Positions 8,796 to 18,488 of a stretch of DNA of 64,000 nt are shown in pieces (the first letter of the stretch is position 1; each line of letters begins with the position of its first letter). Below the pieces are notes generated by a model that saw only the letters and a program-made list of their open reading frames with translations, was not told where the DNA came from and ran no database searches. This DNA is from Pseudomonas yamanorum (GTDB taxonomy: Bacteria > Pseudomonadota > Gammaproteobacteria > Pseudomonadales > Pseudomonadaceae): contig NZ_LT629793.1 in assembly GCF_900105735.1 (NCBI RefSeq), positions 5,022,001 through 5,086,000 on the forward strand, read 5' to 3'. The translations under genes were made by a program, and so were the position numbers.

Positions 8796-9665
8796 CTAGT
8801 TGAATTCATCCCCAACCGGATACCGGCTGTCGTTCAAACTCTCTTTGATCTTGCGCAAATGAGGCTGGAAATCCACCCCGCGACGCAAGGTCATGCCCGT
8901 CGCCAGCACGTCCAGCACTGTCAACTGAATGATCCGCGAGGTCATTGGCATGTAGATGTCGGTGTCTTCCGGCAACGGAATGTTCAGGCTCACCGTGCTG
9001 ACCTTGGCCAGCGGCGAGTTCTCGGCGGTCACCCCCAGCACCGAGGCGCCGTTCTCCCGCGCAATACGCGCCACTTCCACCAGTTCACGGGTACGCCCGG
9101 TGTAGGAAATGATCACGAACAATTCCCCGGTGTGGGCCACCGAGGCGATCATCCGCTGCATCAGCACATCGGCATGGGCCGTGACCGACAGGTTGAAGCG
9201 GAAAAACTTGTGCAGGGCATCCATGGCCACCGGCGCCGAAGCACCCAGGCCAAAGAAGTGGATCTGCCGGGCCTGGATCAGCAGGTCGACGGCCTTGCTG
9301 ATCAGGTTCGGGTCCAGGGCCTGGCAGGCGCTGTCGAGGGACGCGATGGCACTGCCGAAGATCTTCTGGGTGTAGGCCTCCGGGTTGTCATCGGCCTCCA
9401 CCGCGCGGCTGACATACGCCGCGCCACTGGCCAGGCTTTGCGCCAGCTGCAATTTAAGTTCAGGGTAACCACTCACGCCGAACGAGCGGCAGAAGCGGTT
9501 CACTGTAGGTTCGCTGACCGAGGCGGCCTGGGCGAGGGCGGCAATAGAGAAGCGGGTCGCCTGCTGCGGGTTGAGCAGGATGACCTCGGCGACTTTACGT
9601 TCAGCCTTGTTCAATTCATCGAGGCGTTTCTGGATCTGTTCCAGTAGATTTCGCACGCGGTCCAT
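8796..9665 (-). CDS. hexR: HexR transcriptional regulator of glucose metabolism
   Basis: A 289-residue RpiR-family regulator. An N-terminal HTH domain (residues 1-80, with [23 protein letters not shown] as the helix-turn-helix region) is followed by a SIS sugar-phosphate-binding domain at about 120-260, including [12 protein letters not shown] and [11 protein letters not shown]. HexR represses zwf-pgl-eda, edd and gap and is released by KDPG. It is transcribed divergently from zwf across 209 bases that contain a matching operator at 9791-9809. Length and placement are those of the Pseudomonas protein. Confidence 0.95.
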   Translation of the reverse strand: MDRVRNLLEQIQKRLDELNKAERKVAEVILLNPQQATRFSIAALAQAASVSEPTVNRFCRSFGVSGYPELKLQLAQSLASGAAYVSRAVEADDNPEAYTQKIFGSAIASLDSACQALDPNLISKAVDLLIQARQIHFFGLGASAPVAMDALHKFFRFNLSVTAHADVLMQRMIASVAHTGELFVIISYTGRTRELVEVARIARENGASVLGVTAENSPLAKVSTVSLNIPLPEDTDIYMPMTSRIIQLTVLDVLATGMTLRRGVDFQPHLRKIKESLNDSRYPVGDEFN

Positions 9666-9790
9666 TCATGTTTCCTTAGGGCGACGATGCAAATAAGGGT
9701 CGTCAACCAATCGACGAGCGGCCCTTTGCGGTGGCCTATCCTACTGAGGGTAGTTGAACACCACCACTCGGAATACGTTTTTCGGGAAAA

Positions 9791-9809
9791 TGTTGTGGTT
9801 ATTACTACA
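9791..9809 (+). promoter_or_regulatory. Candidate HexR operator before zwf
   Basis: TGTTGTGGTTATTACTACA is a near-perfect inverted repeat, TGTTGT-N7-ACTACA, close to the TTGT-N7-ACAA pattern described for Pseudomonas HexR. It is 65-85 bases upstream of zwf, in the hexR/zwf divergent region. Confidence 0.6.
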
Positions 9810-9874
9810 TTTTTCCTTGAGTGATGCCTTAAAAAAAGGTATTTGTAGCTTAACTTGATAAAAGAACAAACATC

Positions 9875-11341
9875 ATGCCTTCGATAACCGTAGAACCCTG
9901 CACCTTTGCCCTGTTTGGCGCCTTGGGTGATCTGGCGCTGCGCAAGTTATTTCCTGCCCTCTATCAACTCGATGGCGCCGGCCTCCTGCACGAAGACACA
10001 CGCATCCTGGCCCTGGCCCGTGAGGCCGGTTCCGAGCAACAGCACCTGGCCCACATCGAAAAAGAATTGCGTAGCTACGTTGGCAAGGAACTGGACGAAA
10101 CCGTCGCCCAGCGCTTCCTGGCCCGCCTGACGTACCTGCACGTCGACTTCCTGAAGGCCGACGACTACGTCGCCCTGGCAGAGAACGCCGGCACCGAACA
10201 ACGCCTGATTGCCTACTTCGCCACCCCGGCGGCAGTGTATGGCGCGATCTGCGAGAACCTGTCCAAGGTCGGCCTGGCGGAAAACACCCGGGTCGTCCTG
10301 GAAAAACCCATCGGCTCGGACCTGGATTCCTCGCGCAAGGTCAACGACGCCGTGGCGCAGTTTTTCCCGGAAAACCGCACCTACCGCATCGACCACTACC
10401 TGGGCAAAGAAACCGTCCAGAACCTGATCGCCCTGCGATTTGCCAACAGCCTGTTTGAAACCCAGTGGAACCAGAACTACATCTCCCACGTGGAAATCAC
10501 CGTGGCCGAGCAGGTAGGTATCGAAGGTCGCTGGGGCTATTTCGACAAGGCCGGGCAACTGCGGGACATGATCCAGAACCACCTGCTGCAGCTGCTGTGC
10601 CTGATCGCCATGGACCCGCCGGCCGACCTGTCTGCCGACAGTATTCGTGACGAGAAGGTCAAGGTGCTCAAGGCCCTGGCGCCCATCAGCCCGGACGGCC
10701 TGACCACCCAGGTGGTGCGTGGCCAATACATCGCCGGCTACAGCGCCGGCAAGCCGGTACCGGGTTACCTGGAAGAAGAGAACTCCAACACCCAGAGCGA
10801 CACCGAGACCTTCGTCGCCCTGCGTGCCGATATCCGTAACTGGCGTTGGGCCGGGGTGCCGTTCTACCTGCGTACCGGCAAGCGCATGCCGCAAAAACTG
10901 TCGCAGATCGTCATCCACTTCAAGGAACCGTCCCACTACATCTTCGCCCCCGAGCAGCGCTTGCAGATCAGCAACAAACTGATCATCCGCCTGCAACCGG
11001 ACGAAGGGATTTCCTTGCGGGTGATGACCAAGGAGCAGGGCCTGGACAAGGGCATGCAACTGCGCAGCGGCCCGCTGCAACTGAATTTTTCCGACACCTA
11101 TCGCAGCGCGCGGATTCCCGATGCCTACGAGCGGTTGTTACTTGAAGTCATGCGTGGCAACCAGAACCTGTTTGTACGCAAAGATGAAATCGAAGCCGCG
11201 TGGAAGTGGTGTGACCAGTTGATCGCCGGGTGGAAAAAATCCGGTGATGCGCCCAAGCCGTACGCGGCGGGGTCCTGGGGGCCGATGAGCTCGATTGCAC
11301 TGATCACGCGGGACGGGAGGTCTTGGTATGGCGATATCTGA
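9875..11341 (+). CDS. zwf: Glucose-6-phosphate 1-dehydrogenase
   Basis: A 488-residue enzyme oxidising glucose 6-phosphate to 6-phosphogluconolactone with NAD(P)+. The dinucleotide-binding [11 protein letters not shown] motif lies at residues 15-25. The catalytic RIDHYLGKE motif is at about 171-179, and the substrate-binding VLEKPIGSD block lies near 141. Length is typical. Its 3' end overlaps pgl by 14 bases, so the two are co-translated. HexR probably represses the operon from the upstream inverted repeat. Confidence 0.97.
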   Translation: MPSITVEPCTFALFGALGDLALRKLFPALYQLDGAGLLHEDTRILALAREAGSEQQHLAHIEKELRSYVGKELDETVAQRFLARLTYLHVDFLKADDYVALAENAGTEQRLIAYFATPAAVYGAICENLSKVGLAENTRVVLEKPIGSDLDSSRKVNDAVAQFFPENRTYRIDHYLGKETVQNLIALRFANSLFETQWNQNYISHVEITVAEQVGIEGRWGYFDKAGQLRDMIQNHLLQLLCLIAMDPPADLSADSIRDEKVKVLKALAPISPDGLTTQVVRGQYIAGYSAGKPVPGYLEEENSNTQSDTETFVALRADIRNWRWAGVPFYLRTGKRMPQKLSQIVIHFKEPSHYIFAPEQRLQISNKLIIRLQPDEGISLRVMTKEQGLDKGMQLRSGPLQLNFSDTYRSARIPDAYERLLLEVMRGNQNLFVRKDEIEAAWKWCDQLIAGWKKSGDAPKPYAAGSWGPMSSIALITRDGRSWYGDI

Positions 11342-12041
11342 TTTGAAACTGCCTCAGGGCGTGACGGCCCATGAGTACCGCAACCCGGTGCTGCTGGCCG
11401 ATGGCTTGGCCAATGACGTGGCCGAACAACTGCGCGCGGCCATCAGTGCCCGTGGCGCAGCGACCCTGGTGGTATCCGGTGGCCGCAGCCCGGTGGCGTT
11501 CTTCCAGAACCTCGCCAAGCAAGGCCTGGACTGGTCCAAGGTGACCATCACCCTGGCCGACGAGCGCTGGGTGCCGGTGGAACATGCCGACAGCAATGCC
11601 GGCCTGTTGAAGAAGTATTTGCTGCAAGGCCCGGCGGCCAAGGCGAAGTTCCTGAGCCTGTACAGCGTGGCCGCCACCCTTGATGACGCTGCCGAGCAGG
11701 CCGATCGCCTGTTGGCCGAGTTGCCGGCGATTGACGTGCTGGTGCTGGGCATGGGCGACGACGGCCACACCGCATCGCTGTTCCCCAACAGCCCGAACCT
11801 GGCTGAAGCGCTGAAGCCCGATGGCAGCCGTCGTTGCTGGCCGATGCTGGCGCCGACCGTGCCGCACCAGCGCCTGACCATGAGTCGCGCGTTGCTGGCT
11901 ACCGCCCACTACACCGTGCTGTCGATTTCCGGCAGCTCGAAATTGACCACCTTGAGCGCCGCGCTGGCCAGTGACGACGTTGCTGCCATGCCGATACGCG
12001 CGTTTTTGCAACCTACTTTAGAGATTTACTGGTGCCCATGA
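11328..12041 (+). CDS. pgl: 6-phosphogluconolactonase
   Basis: A 237-residue DevB-type lactonase that hydrolyses 6-phosphogluconolactone to 6-phosphogluconate. [15 protein letters not shown] (residues about 46-60) and [12 protein letters not shown] near 73 match the family's phosphate-binding and active-site blocks; [14 protein letters not shown] near 139 is the signature. It overlaps zwf at the 5' end and runs up to the eda leader, forming the zwf-pgl-eda operon. Confidence 0.95.
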   Translation: MAISDLKLPQGVTAHEYRNPVLLADGLANDVAEQLRAAISARGAATLVVSGGRSPVAFFQNLAKQGLDWSKVTITLADERWVPVEHADSNAGLLKKYLLQGPAAKAKFLSLYSVAATLDDAAEQADRLLAELPAIDVLVLGMGDDGHTASLFPNSPNLAEALKPDGSRRCWPMLAPTVPHQRLTMSRALLATAHYTVLSISGSSKLTTLSAALASDDVAAMPIRAFLQPTLEIYWCP

Positions 12042-12058
12042 GCCAAGGATCAGCCGCG

Positions 12059-12724
12059 ATGAACAGCCCTCAACCTACCGTTTCCATGGCGGACAAAGTT
12101 GCCTTGATCGACAGCCTCTGCGCCAAGGCGCGGATCCTGCCGGTGATCACCATTGCCCGTGAACAGGACATTCTGCCTCTGGCCGATGCCCTGGCAGCCG
12201 GTGGTTTGACCGCACTGGAAGTGACCCTGCGTTCGCAGTTCGGCCTCAAGGCCATCCAGGTGCTGCGTGAGCAGCGTCCGGAGCTGTGCACCGGTGCCGG
12301 TACCGTGCTGGATCGCCAGATGCTGGAAGCGGCCGAAGTGGCCGGTTCGCAATTTATCGTCACCCCCGGGATTACCCGTGATCTGCTGGAAGCCTCGGTA
12401 CACAGCTCGATTCCGCTGTTGCCGGGCATCAGCAATGCCTCCGGGATCATGGAAGGTTATGGCCTGGGTTATCGCCGCTTCAAACTGTTCCCGGCTGAGG
12501 TGAGCGGTGGCGTGGCGGCGATCAAGGCCTTGGGCGGCCCGTTTGGCGAAGTGAAATTCTGCCCGACTGGCGGTGTAGGCCCGGCCAACATCAAGAGCTA
12601 CATGGCCTTGAAGAATGTGATGTGCGTGGGCGGTAGCTGGATGCTTGATCCTGAATGGGTCAAGAACGGCGACTGGGCGCGTATCCAGGAAACCACCGCC
12701 GAGGCGCTGGCCCTGCTGGACTGA
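12059..12724 (+). CDS. eda: KDPG aldolase (2-dehydro-3-deoxy-6-phosphogluconate aldolase)
   Basis: Class I aldolase of the Entner-Doudoroff pathway, splitting KDPG into pyruvate and glyceraldehyde 3-phosphate. The ATG at 12059 (MNSPQPTVSM) gives 221 residues. It follows an AAGGAT box at 8-base spacing, whereas the in-frame GTG at 12032 and ATG at 12038 overlap the pgl stop without a better box. Motifs: ALEVTLRS near residue 53, TGAGTVLD near 82, and the Schiff-base lysine in RRFKLFPAE near 141. It closes the zwf-pgl-eda operon and is followed by a terminator. Confidence 0.95.
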   Translation: MNSPQPTVSMADKVALIDSLCAKARILPVITIAREQDILPLADALAAGGLTALEVTLRSQFGLKAIQVLREQRPELCTGAGTVLDRQMLEAAEVAGSQFIVTPGITRDLLEASVHSSIPLLPGISNASGIMEGYGLGYRRFKLFPAEVSGGVAAIKALGGPFGEVKFCPTGGVGPANIKSYMALKNVMCVGGSWMLDPEWVKNGDWARIQETTAEALALLD

Positions 12725-12767
12725 TTGGATTTACCGAATCGTTGTTGCTGTGTTCTACGGCATTTTT

Positions 12768-12800
12768 GCGGCGCACTTGGTCGGTGTGCCGCTTTTTTTT
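12768..12800 (+). terminator. Rho-independent terminator of zwf-pgl-eda
   Basis: GCGGCGCAC / GTGTGCCGC stem with one G-U pair, 7-base loop, then eight T residues. Confidence 0.85.
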
Positions 12801-12830
12801 GCCTGGAGGAAAACCAAGGACACGACCCCC

Positions 12831-12941
12831 GTAGCAGCTGTCGAGCGCCAGCGAGGCTGCGTTGCAGCACCGCTGATATCGAGCCCGGCGCAAAACCGAG
12901 TCGCGCCTGACGCAGCCTCGCTGGCGCTCGACAGCTGCTAC
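12831..12941. repeat. Long inverted repeat, REP type C
   Basis: Perfect 32-base arms beginning GTAGCAGCTGTCGAGCGCC (12831-12862) and ending with the reverse complement (12910-12941) enclose 47 bases. It is a different REP family from the GTGGGAGC types. A half of this family recurs fused to a type-A half at 28284-28381. It ends 3 bases from the stop codon of the convergent aminotransferase gene. Confidence 0.85.
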
Positions 12942-12944
12942 GGA

Positions 12945-14120
12945 TCAGTTTTTGCAGAGTTCGGTGATGGCTTTGATCAGCACATGAATGTCCGCCGCTG
13001 AGGTCAAAAAGCCTGGTGTCACCCGAATACAACTGCCGAACGACGCCCCGCTGCGGGTTGTGGTGAAGAGGTCGTATTCCTTGAGCAACCGATCCGCCAT
13101 CACCTGCTGATCCGGCTGATCAGTGAACTTGAACGAGGTGATCGCGCAATACAGCCGTGGATCATCCGGCGTCAGCACTTCAATCCCCGGCAACTGCCGC
13201 ACCTCACTTACCCACAAATCCCGCAGGTAGTTGAGTCGGGCACCCTTGGCCCTCGAACCGCCCAACAAGCGATGCTCCTCGAACACCAGCGGCAAGGTCA
13301 TCAACGCCGGGAAATTCGGTGTGCTGTACGGCGTACGGGCCCGTACATCGGTGATGGGGTAGTGAAACTCACCCATGTCCGGATCAATGTCCGCCAAGCG
13401 CTGTGGGTCGATGTAGATAAAGCCCAGGGTCAATGGCGCGCCAATCCACTTGTGCAGGTTGAAACCGGCAAACGCGATACCCAACTGTGCCAGGTTGAAT
13501 TCGATCTGCCCCAGCGCATGGGCGCCATCGAGGATCACATCAATTCCGTGTTCTTTGGCCGCGCTGGCAATCGCTTCCACGGGCATTACCAGCCCGGTGC
13601 GGTGGGTGACGTAGGTCAGTGCCAGCAATTTGAGCCGCGGGTAGCGCACGAAGGCATCGCGGTACGTCTGCACCAGGCTGTCGAAACTGGCCGGGTGTTC
13701 GTGGGCAATCTCGATCACTTCTACGCCACGATTCTGCGCCAGCCAGCGCATGGCGCCCTTGACGGTGTCGTACTCCAGGTCGCTGATCAGCACCTGGTCG
13801 CCGGGCTGCAAGCGGTTGTAGTTACGGATCAGCGACTGCAACGCATCCGAGGCACAACGGGTGAGGGCGATGGCTTCAGGGTCGGCGTCCATCAATTGCG
13901 CCAACTGGTTACGGATCTCGACGTTCTCGCCCTGCTCGAAACGCTGGCGCACATGGATCGAGTTGCTGCGGTTGATGAAGGCGACGTTGTCTTGATACTG
14001 CTGCAGTACCGCGCGGCTCATGCGCCCGAAGTAACCGTTTTCGAGGTTGATCGGGCCGGGCTCCAGGTCGTAGCGCTGGGCGATGGCGTGCCAGTGTTGT
14101 TCGTCGCGGGTACTGTCCAT
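12945..14120 (-). CDS. Class V aminotransferase (PLP-dependent, isopenicillin-N-epimerase/cysteine-desulfurase-like)
   Basis: A 391-residue fold-type I PLP enzyme. The Schiff-base lysine is probably K224 in FNLHKWIGAPL, and the PLP-binding Asp is in VILDGAHALGQ. CASDALQSLIRNY near residue 88 corresponds to the phosphate-binding start. There is no signal peptide. The sequence resembles proteins annotated as isopenicillin N epimerase-like, a label that rarely reflects function; the substrate is unknown. It is separated from the downstream-oriented DUF3820 gene (same strand, upstream) by about 12 bases, so the two are probably cotranscribed. Confidence 0.85.
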   Translation of the reverse strand: MDSTRDEQHWHAIAQRYDLEPGPINLENGYFGRMSRAVLQQYQDNVAFINRSNSIHVRQRFEQGENVEIRNQLAQLMDADPEAIALTRCASDALQSLIRNYNRLQPGDQVLISDLEYDTVKGAMRWLAQNRGVEVIEIAHEHPASFDSLVQTYRDAFVRYPRLKLLALTYVTHRTGLVMPVEAIASAAKEHGIDVILDGAHALGQIEFNLAQLGIAFAGFNLHKWIGAPLTLGFIYIDPQRLADIDPDMGEFHYPITDVRARTPYSTPNFPALMTLPLVFEEHRLLGGSRAKGARLNYLRDLWVSEVRQLPGIEVLTPDDPRLYCAITSFKFTDQPDQQVMADRLLKEYDLFTTTRSGASFGSCIRVTPGFLTSAADIHVLIKAITELCKN

Positions 14121-14132
14121 GTGCGTGCTCTA

Positions 14133-14369
14133 TTAATGACGAGGGGCAGGCTTGCCGTGTTTGGCGCGTAGGGGCTCCAGCAATTCGGATAAGCCGTTGT
14201 GGTCGATTTCCTGCATCAGTGCCAGCAACCCGCCCAGCTCGCCGTGGGGGAAGCCTTCACGGGCAAACCAGTTCAGGTAGGGGCCGGGCAGGTCAGCGAT
14301 GATCCGGCCCTTGTACTTGCCGAAGGGCATTTCGCGGGTGATCAGCAATTCAAGTTTTTCAGGATTCAT
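14133..14369 (-). CDS. DUF3820 family protein
   Basis: A 78-residue protein. The core LLITREMPFGKYKGRIIADL and the following PGPYLNWFAREGFPHGELG are typical of DUF3820, a small family sometimes described as quorum-sensing-regulated in Pseudomonas; biochemical role unknown. The ATG at 14369 is preferred to the one 45 bases upstream because the extra residues (MPVFSKASTQTPEAP) lie outside the conserved family. It probably heads a two-gene operon with the class V aminotransferase 12 bases downstream. Confidence 0.8.
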   Translation of the reverse strand: MNPEKLELLITREMPFGKYKGRIIADLPGPYLNWFAREGFPHGELGGLLALMQEIDHNGLSELLEPLRAKHGKPAPRH

Positions 14370-14518
14370 TGGGGCTTCAGGTGTTTGAGTCGATGCCTTG
14401 GAAAATACAGGCATTCTGCATGGAGGCCAAATGACAGATCATGCAAATAAAGCGGATACAGATTTTTGGTTAATTTATAACTTGTTGAAATATAAGGGTT
14501 AAATCGTTTTTCAAAAGC

Positions 14519-14534
14519 TGGCACGGGCGCTGCA
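14519..14534 (+). promoter_or_regulatory. Candidate sigma-54 promoter
   Basis: TGGCACGGGCGCTGCA fits TGGCACG-N4-TTGCA with one mismatch and exact GG-N10-GC spacing (GG 14520-14521, GC 14532-14533). It lies 42 bases before the DUF2383 gene, with an AT-rich upstream stretch at 14430-14515. Prediction only. Confidence 0.5.
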
Positions 14535-14575
14535 ATTACTAAGACACGTTTCTTAACCCGCGAAGGAATTGAAAA

Positions 14576-15043
14576 ATGACTGATATCAACAAAGAATCGA
14601 TCTCCGTACTGAATGACCTGATCGAGACCAGCAAGGACGGCCAGGAAGGCTTCAAGACCTGCGCAGAAGACATCAAGCATCCAGAGCTAAAAGCTCTGTT
14701 TGCCAAGCGTTCCGCTGATTGCGCCACCGCCGCTGCCGAACTGCAGACTGCCGTTAAAGCCCTGGGTGGCGATCCGGAAAAATCCGGTAGCGTCGCCGGT
14801 GCCTTGCACCGTGGCTGGGTCGACGTGAAGTCGATGGTTACCGGTAAAGACGAAGAGGCTGTACTGAACGAAGCCGAGCGCGGTGAAGACCACGCACTGA
14901 AGGCTTACAAAGAAGCGATCGAGAAGATCAACAAGCACAACCTGCTGGGCATTCGTGACCTGGTGGAGCGTCAGTTCCACGGCGCGCAACGTAACCACGA
15001 CCAGGTGAAAGCCCTGCGTAACCAGGCTCGCGCTCAGTCTTGA
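14576..15043 (+). CDS. DUF2383 / PA2169-family four-helix-bundle protein
   Basis: A 155-residue ferritin-like helical protein: TDINKESISVLNDLIETSKDGQEGF opens helix 1 (first part TDINKESISVLNDLIE), followed by further Glu/Lys-rich helices with ERGEDHALKAYKEAI and HNLLGIRDLVERQFHGAQRNHD. This family is common in Pseudomonas and often linked to stress or envelope conditions, but no enzymatic role is established. It is monocistronic, with AAGGAATTG as RBS, a good sigma-54-like promoter upstream and a strong terminator downstream. Confidence 0.85.
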   Translation: MTDINKESISVLNDLIETSKDGQEGFKTCAEDIKHPELKALFAKRSADCATAAAELQTAVKALGGDPEKSGSVAGALHRGWVDVKSMVTGKDEEAVLNEAERGEDHALKAYKEAIEKINKHNLLGIRDLVERQFHGAQRNHDQVKALRNQARAQS

Positions 15044-15061
15044 GCCCCGCCTGAATAAAAA

Positions 15062-15086
15062 AAGCCCCGCAGATGCGGGGCTTTTT
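15062..15086. terminator. Bidirectional rho-independent terminator
   Basis: AAGCCCCGC-AGAT-GCGGGGCTT with A-run on the left and T-run on the right serves both the DUF2383 gene and the convergent maoC gene. The same hairpin occurs after fadD1 at 20572. Confidence 0.85.
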
Positions 15087-15099
15087 CATGGGCGATTAT

Positions 15100-15582
15100 T
15101 CAGCCGATGCTGATGGCCGGCAATTCGGTCAAGGTCACGGTCTGCTGCTTGCGCGGCGCGAGGATCTCGGCCTCACCGTCCACTACCAATTCATCGCGCT
15201 GGTTGAACACGCGGGTGGCGATGCGCACGCGGAATTTCGGCAGCTTCTCCAGGATTTCCAGACGCACGGTCAGGGTGTCGCCGATTTTGACCGGCTTCTG
15301 GAAGGTCATTTGCTGGCCGATGTAGATCGTGCCGGGCCCGGGCAACTCGCACGCCACCGCTGCGCTGATCAGGGCGCCGCTGAACATGCCGTGGGCTATG
15401 CGCTCCTTGAACATGGTCGCCTTGGCGAATTCGGCGTCCAGGTGCACCGGGTTGTGGTCGCCGGACATCGCTGCGAACAACTGGATATCGCGTTCTTCGA
15501 CGGTCTTGCTGTAGCTGGCGGTCTGGCCGACTTCGAGGGCTTCGTAAGGCGTGTTGGTAACCTGGGTCATCAGATGCTGCAT
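15100..15582 (-). CDS. MaoC-family hot-dog hydratase
   Basis: A 160-residue R-specific enoyl-CoA hydratase-type protein. AAMSGDHNPVHLDAEFA (residues about 53-69) carries the family's Asp and His hydratase dyad, and MFKERIAHGMFSGALIS gives the second conserved block. An alternative start 12 bases downstream (MTQVTNTPYE, 15570) is also plausible. The gene is convergent to DUF2383 and on the same strand as the hydrolase upstream. The maoC-hydrolase-fadD2-fadD1 arrangement, as I recall, matches P. aeruginosa PA3302-PA3299, which points to fatty-acid metabolism. Confidence 0.88.
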   Translation of the reverse strand: MQHLMTQVTNTPYEALEVGQTASYSKTVEERDIQLFAAMSGDHNPVHLDAEFAKATMFKERIAHGMFSGALISAAVACELPGPGTIYIGQQMTFQKPVKIGDTLTVRLEILEKLPKFRVRIATRVFNQRDELVVDGEAEILAPRKQQTVTLTELPAISIG

Positions 15583-15628
15583 CCTGTGGCTAATCGATAA
15601 TCTTAATGTATTGATTTTAAACGAAAAA

Positions 15629-16573
15629 TCATTCGCAGCGAGTAGGGCGGCGCAGTACTGCTGCCTGGGCCAGCCACGTCAGCACATCGGCTGTGACCGC
15701 ATCACGGTTGGTTTCGTTGAATAATTCGTGGCGCGCCTGCGGATAAATGCTCAGCTCCAGATTCTGGCAGCCGGCTTCGCGCAACGCGTTGGCCAGACTT
15801 TTGAGACGCTTGCCTTCACTGACCGGATCACATTCTCCACCCATTATCAGGATCGGCAGGCCCGGATCGATCTGAGCGAGATTGGACGCTTTGCTGATTT
15901 GCTGCAAGCCGCCGAGCAGGTCGATCCACAGCTGGTTGGTGCAGCGAAAGCCGCAGAGCGGGTCGTTGACGTACTTGTCGACCTCCGCCGGGTCGCGGCT
16001 GAGCCAGTCGAAAGCGGTGCGATTGGGTTTAAACGCTTTGTTGAACGATCCAAATGACAGGAAATCAATCAGCGCGCTGCGCCCCCGCAAGCCCTGGCGC
16101 AGGCGTTCGACGTGGGCAATCACCTTGGCCGCGCCGTACAGCGCCACCGGCTGGAAGTTCGAGCCGCTGAGAATCGCCCCATTGAGGCTGGCGCTGTGGT
16201 GCAGCAGATACGCCTGGGCGATGTAGCTGCCCATGCTATGCCCCAGCAGGATGATCGGCACGCCCGGCGCCTGCTGGCCGATGTGCTGATTGAGGCTCGC
16301 CAGGTCACCCACCACTTTGTTCCAGCCGTCTTTCTCGGCGAACAGCCCCAGGGTGCCCTCGTCGGCGGTACGCCCGTGGCCGCGCTGGTCGGGGGCGTAC
16401 AGGCCGTAACCGGCGTCACACAACGCCTGGGCCAGGCGCCCATAGCGGCCACTGTGCTCGGCCATGCCGTGGGCCAGCATGATCAGCGCCTTGGGCGGCC
16501 CGTCGGGTAGCCATTGGTTGACGTACACCCGACTGCGGTCATTCGCGGTCAGCCAGAAAGTGGTGTGGTTCAT
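15629..16573 (-). CDS. Alpha/beta hydrolase (monoacylglycerol lipase/lysophospholipase-like)
   Basis: A 314-residue serine hydrolase. Nucleophile elbow GHSMGS lies near residues 109-114; the oxyanion HG is in MLAHGMAEHSGRY, typical of monoacylglycerol lipases; the acid is likely in GGECDPVSEG and the catalytic His in YPQARHELFNE near the C-terminus. No signal peptide is seen. It is divergent from fadD2, so released fatty acids would be direct substrates for the neighbouring acyl-CoA ligases. Confidence 0.88.
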   Translation of the reverse strand: MNHTTFWLTANDRSRVYVNQWLPDGPPKALIMLAHGMAEHSGRYGRLAQALCDAGYGLYAPDQRGHGRTADEGTLGLFAEKDGWNKVVGDLASLNQHIGQQAPGVPIILLGHSMGSYIAQAYLLHHSASLNGAILSGSNFQPVALYGAAKVIAHVERLRQGLRGRSALIDFLSFGSFNKAFKPNRTAFDWLSRDPAEVDKYVNDPLCGFRCTNQLWIDLLGGLQQISKASNLAQIDPGLPILIMGGECDPVSEGKRLKSLANALREAGCQNLELSIYPQARHELFNETNRDAVTADVLTWLAQAAVLRRPTRCE

Positions 16574-16780
16574 GGCGCTTCCTTTGCTCAGGGTCGTTGC
16601 AGTGTATCGCTCAATCGCCTCGGGCCGCTGGATCAGTGCTGGCCTTGGCGGGGAGATTCACACAATCAATGACGCATCTTGTTGTATTTGCCTGATTGAC
16701 CATAGCTGCTAACGTCCCCAAAGCTCCGCTTTCATTGCAATCAAAAGCGGCCGGACCACTCAGGTAAGAGGACAAGAATA

Positions 16781-18469
16781 ATGCAACCTGATTTCTGGAA
16801 TGACAAACGCGCGGCCGGGGTGCCCAGCGAGATCGACCTGAGCGCCTACAAGTCGGTGATCGAAGTCTTCGAGCGTTCCTGCAAGACCTTTGCCGATCGT
16901 CCGGCGTTCAGCAACATGGGGATCACTCTGACATACGCCGAGCTGGACCGGCGCAGTGCCGCGTTCGCCGGTTACCTGCAAGGGCACACCGACCTCAAGC
17001 CGGGTGACCGCATTGCGGTGCAGATGCCCAACGTCCTGCATTATCCGATTGCCGTGTTCGGCGCCCTGCGCGCCGGGCTGATCGTGGTCAACACCAACCC
17101 TCTGTACACCCCGCGGGAGATGCGTCACCAGTTCAAGGACGCCGGCATTCGTGCATTGGTGTACCTCAATCTGTTCGGCTCGCGGGTTGAAGAAGTCAGC
17201 AAAGACACCGAGATCGAGTACCTGATCGAAGCGAAAATGGGCGACTTCATGCCCGCCGCCAAGGGCTGGCTGATCAACACCGTGGTCGACAAGGTCAAGA
17301 AGATGGTCCCGGCCTATAACCTGCCCCAGGCCATCTCGTTCAAGCGTGCCCTGCACTTGGGCGCCGGCCAGGCGCTCATCCGCCACCCGGTGACCCTGGA
17401 CGACATCGCGGTGCTGCAATACACCGGCGGCACCACCGGCCTGGCCAAGGGCGCCATGCTCACCCACGGCAACCTGGTGGCCAACATGCAGCAAGTGCGG
17501 GCGTGCATGTCGCAACTGGGGGACGACGGCCATCCGCTGATCAAGGAAGGGCAGGAGGTGATGGTCGCGCCGCTGCCGCTGTACCACATCTATGCCTTCA
17601 CCGCGAATTGCATGTGCATGATGGTGTCGGGCAACCACAACGTGCTGATCACCAATCCCCGGGACATCGGCGGCTTTATCAAGGAGCTGAAGAAGTGGCG
17701 CTTCACCGGGCTGCTGGGGCTCAACACGCTGTTTGTGGCGTTGATGGATCACCCTGATTTCAAAAGCCTGAATTTCTCTCACCTCAAGCTCACCAACTCC
17801 GGCGGCACCGCGCTGGTCAAGGCGACGGCCGAGCGCTGGCAGCAACTGACCGGCTGTGCGATTGGTGAAGGCTACGGCCTCACCGAAACCTCACCGGTGG
17901 CCAGTACCAACCCCTATGGCGGCAAATCGAAGCTGGGTACCGTGGGCATTCCGGTGCCGGGCACGGCGATGAAAGTCATCGACGACAACGGCGTGGAGTT
18001 GCCGCTGGGTGAGCGGGGCGAGTTGTGCATCAAGGGCCCGCAAGTGATGAAAGGCTACTGGCAGCAACCGGTGGCGACCGCCGAGACCCTGGACGCCGAA
18101 GGCTGGCTCAAGACCGGCGATATCGCGGTGATCGACCCGGATGGTTTTGTGCGCATTGTTGATCGCAAGAAGGATTTGATCATCGTCTCGGGTTTCAACG
18201 TGTACCCCAACGAGATCGAAGACGTGGTGATGGCGCATCCAGCGGTGGCCAGCTGCGCAGTGATCGGCGTACCGGACGAGCGTACCGGCGAGGCGGTGAA
18301 GCTGTTTGTGGTGGCCCGTGCCCAGGGCGTGAGCCTTGAAGAGCTGAAGACCTACTGCAAGGCCAACTTCACTGGCTACAAGGTGCCCAAGCACATTGTG
18401 TTGCGTGAGTCGTTGCCGATGACGCCGGTGGGCAAGATCTTGCGGCGTGAATTGCGCGACATAGCCTGA
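16781..18469 (+). CDS. fadD2: Long-chain fatty acid-CoA ligase FadD2
   Basis: A 562-residue adenylate-forming enzyme that activates fatty acids to acyl-CoA. The AMP-binding loop YTGGTTGLAKG is at about residues 212-222, the GYGLTETSP motif near 366, and the FACS signature GWLKTGDIAVIDPDGF near 444, with RKKDLIIVSGFNVYPNEIE after it. The start follows an AAGAGGAC box. It is the first of two tandem paralogues (the second is fadD1). Divergent from the lipase-like gene across 207 bases. Confidence 0.92.
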   Translation: MQPDFWNDKRAAGVPSEIDLSAYKSVIEVFERSCKTFADRPAFSNMGITLTYAELDRRSAAFAGYLQGHTDLKPGDRIAVQMPNVLHYPIAVFGALRAGLIVVNTNPLYTPREMRHQFKDAGIRALVYLNLFGSRVEEVSKDTEIEYLIEAKMGDFMPAAKGWLINTVVDKVKKMVPAYNLPQAISFKRALHLGAGQALIRHPVTLDDIAVLQYTGGTTGLAKGAMLTHGNLVANMQQVRACMSQLGDDGHPLIKEGQEVMVAPLPLYHIYAFTANCMCMMVSGNHNVLITNPRDIGGFIKELKKWRFTGLLGLNTLFVALMDHPDFKSLNFSHLKLTNSGGTALVKATAERWQQLTGCAIGEGYGLTETSPVASTNPYGGKSKLGTVGIPVPGTAMKVIDDNGVELPLGERGELCIKGPQVMKGYWQQPVATAETLDAEGWLKTGDIAVIDPDGFVRIVDRKKDLIIVSGFNVYPNEIEDVVMAHPAVASCAVIGVPDERTGEAVKLFVVARAQGVSLEELKTYCKANFTGYKVPKHIVLRESLPMTPVGKILRRELRDIA

Positions 18470-18488
18470 TTTGAAATAAGGTCAAAAA

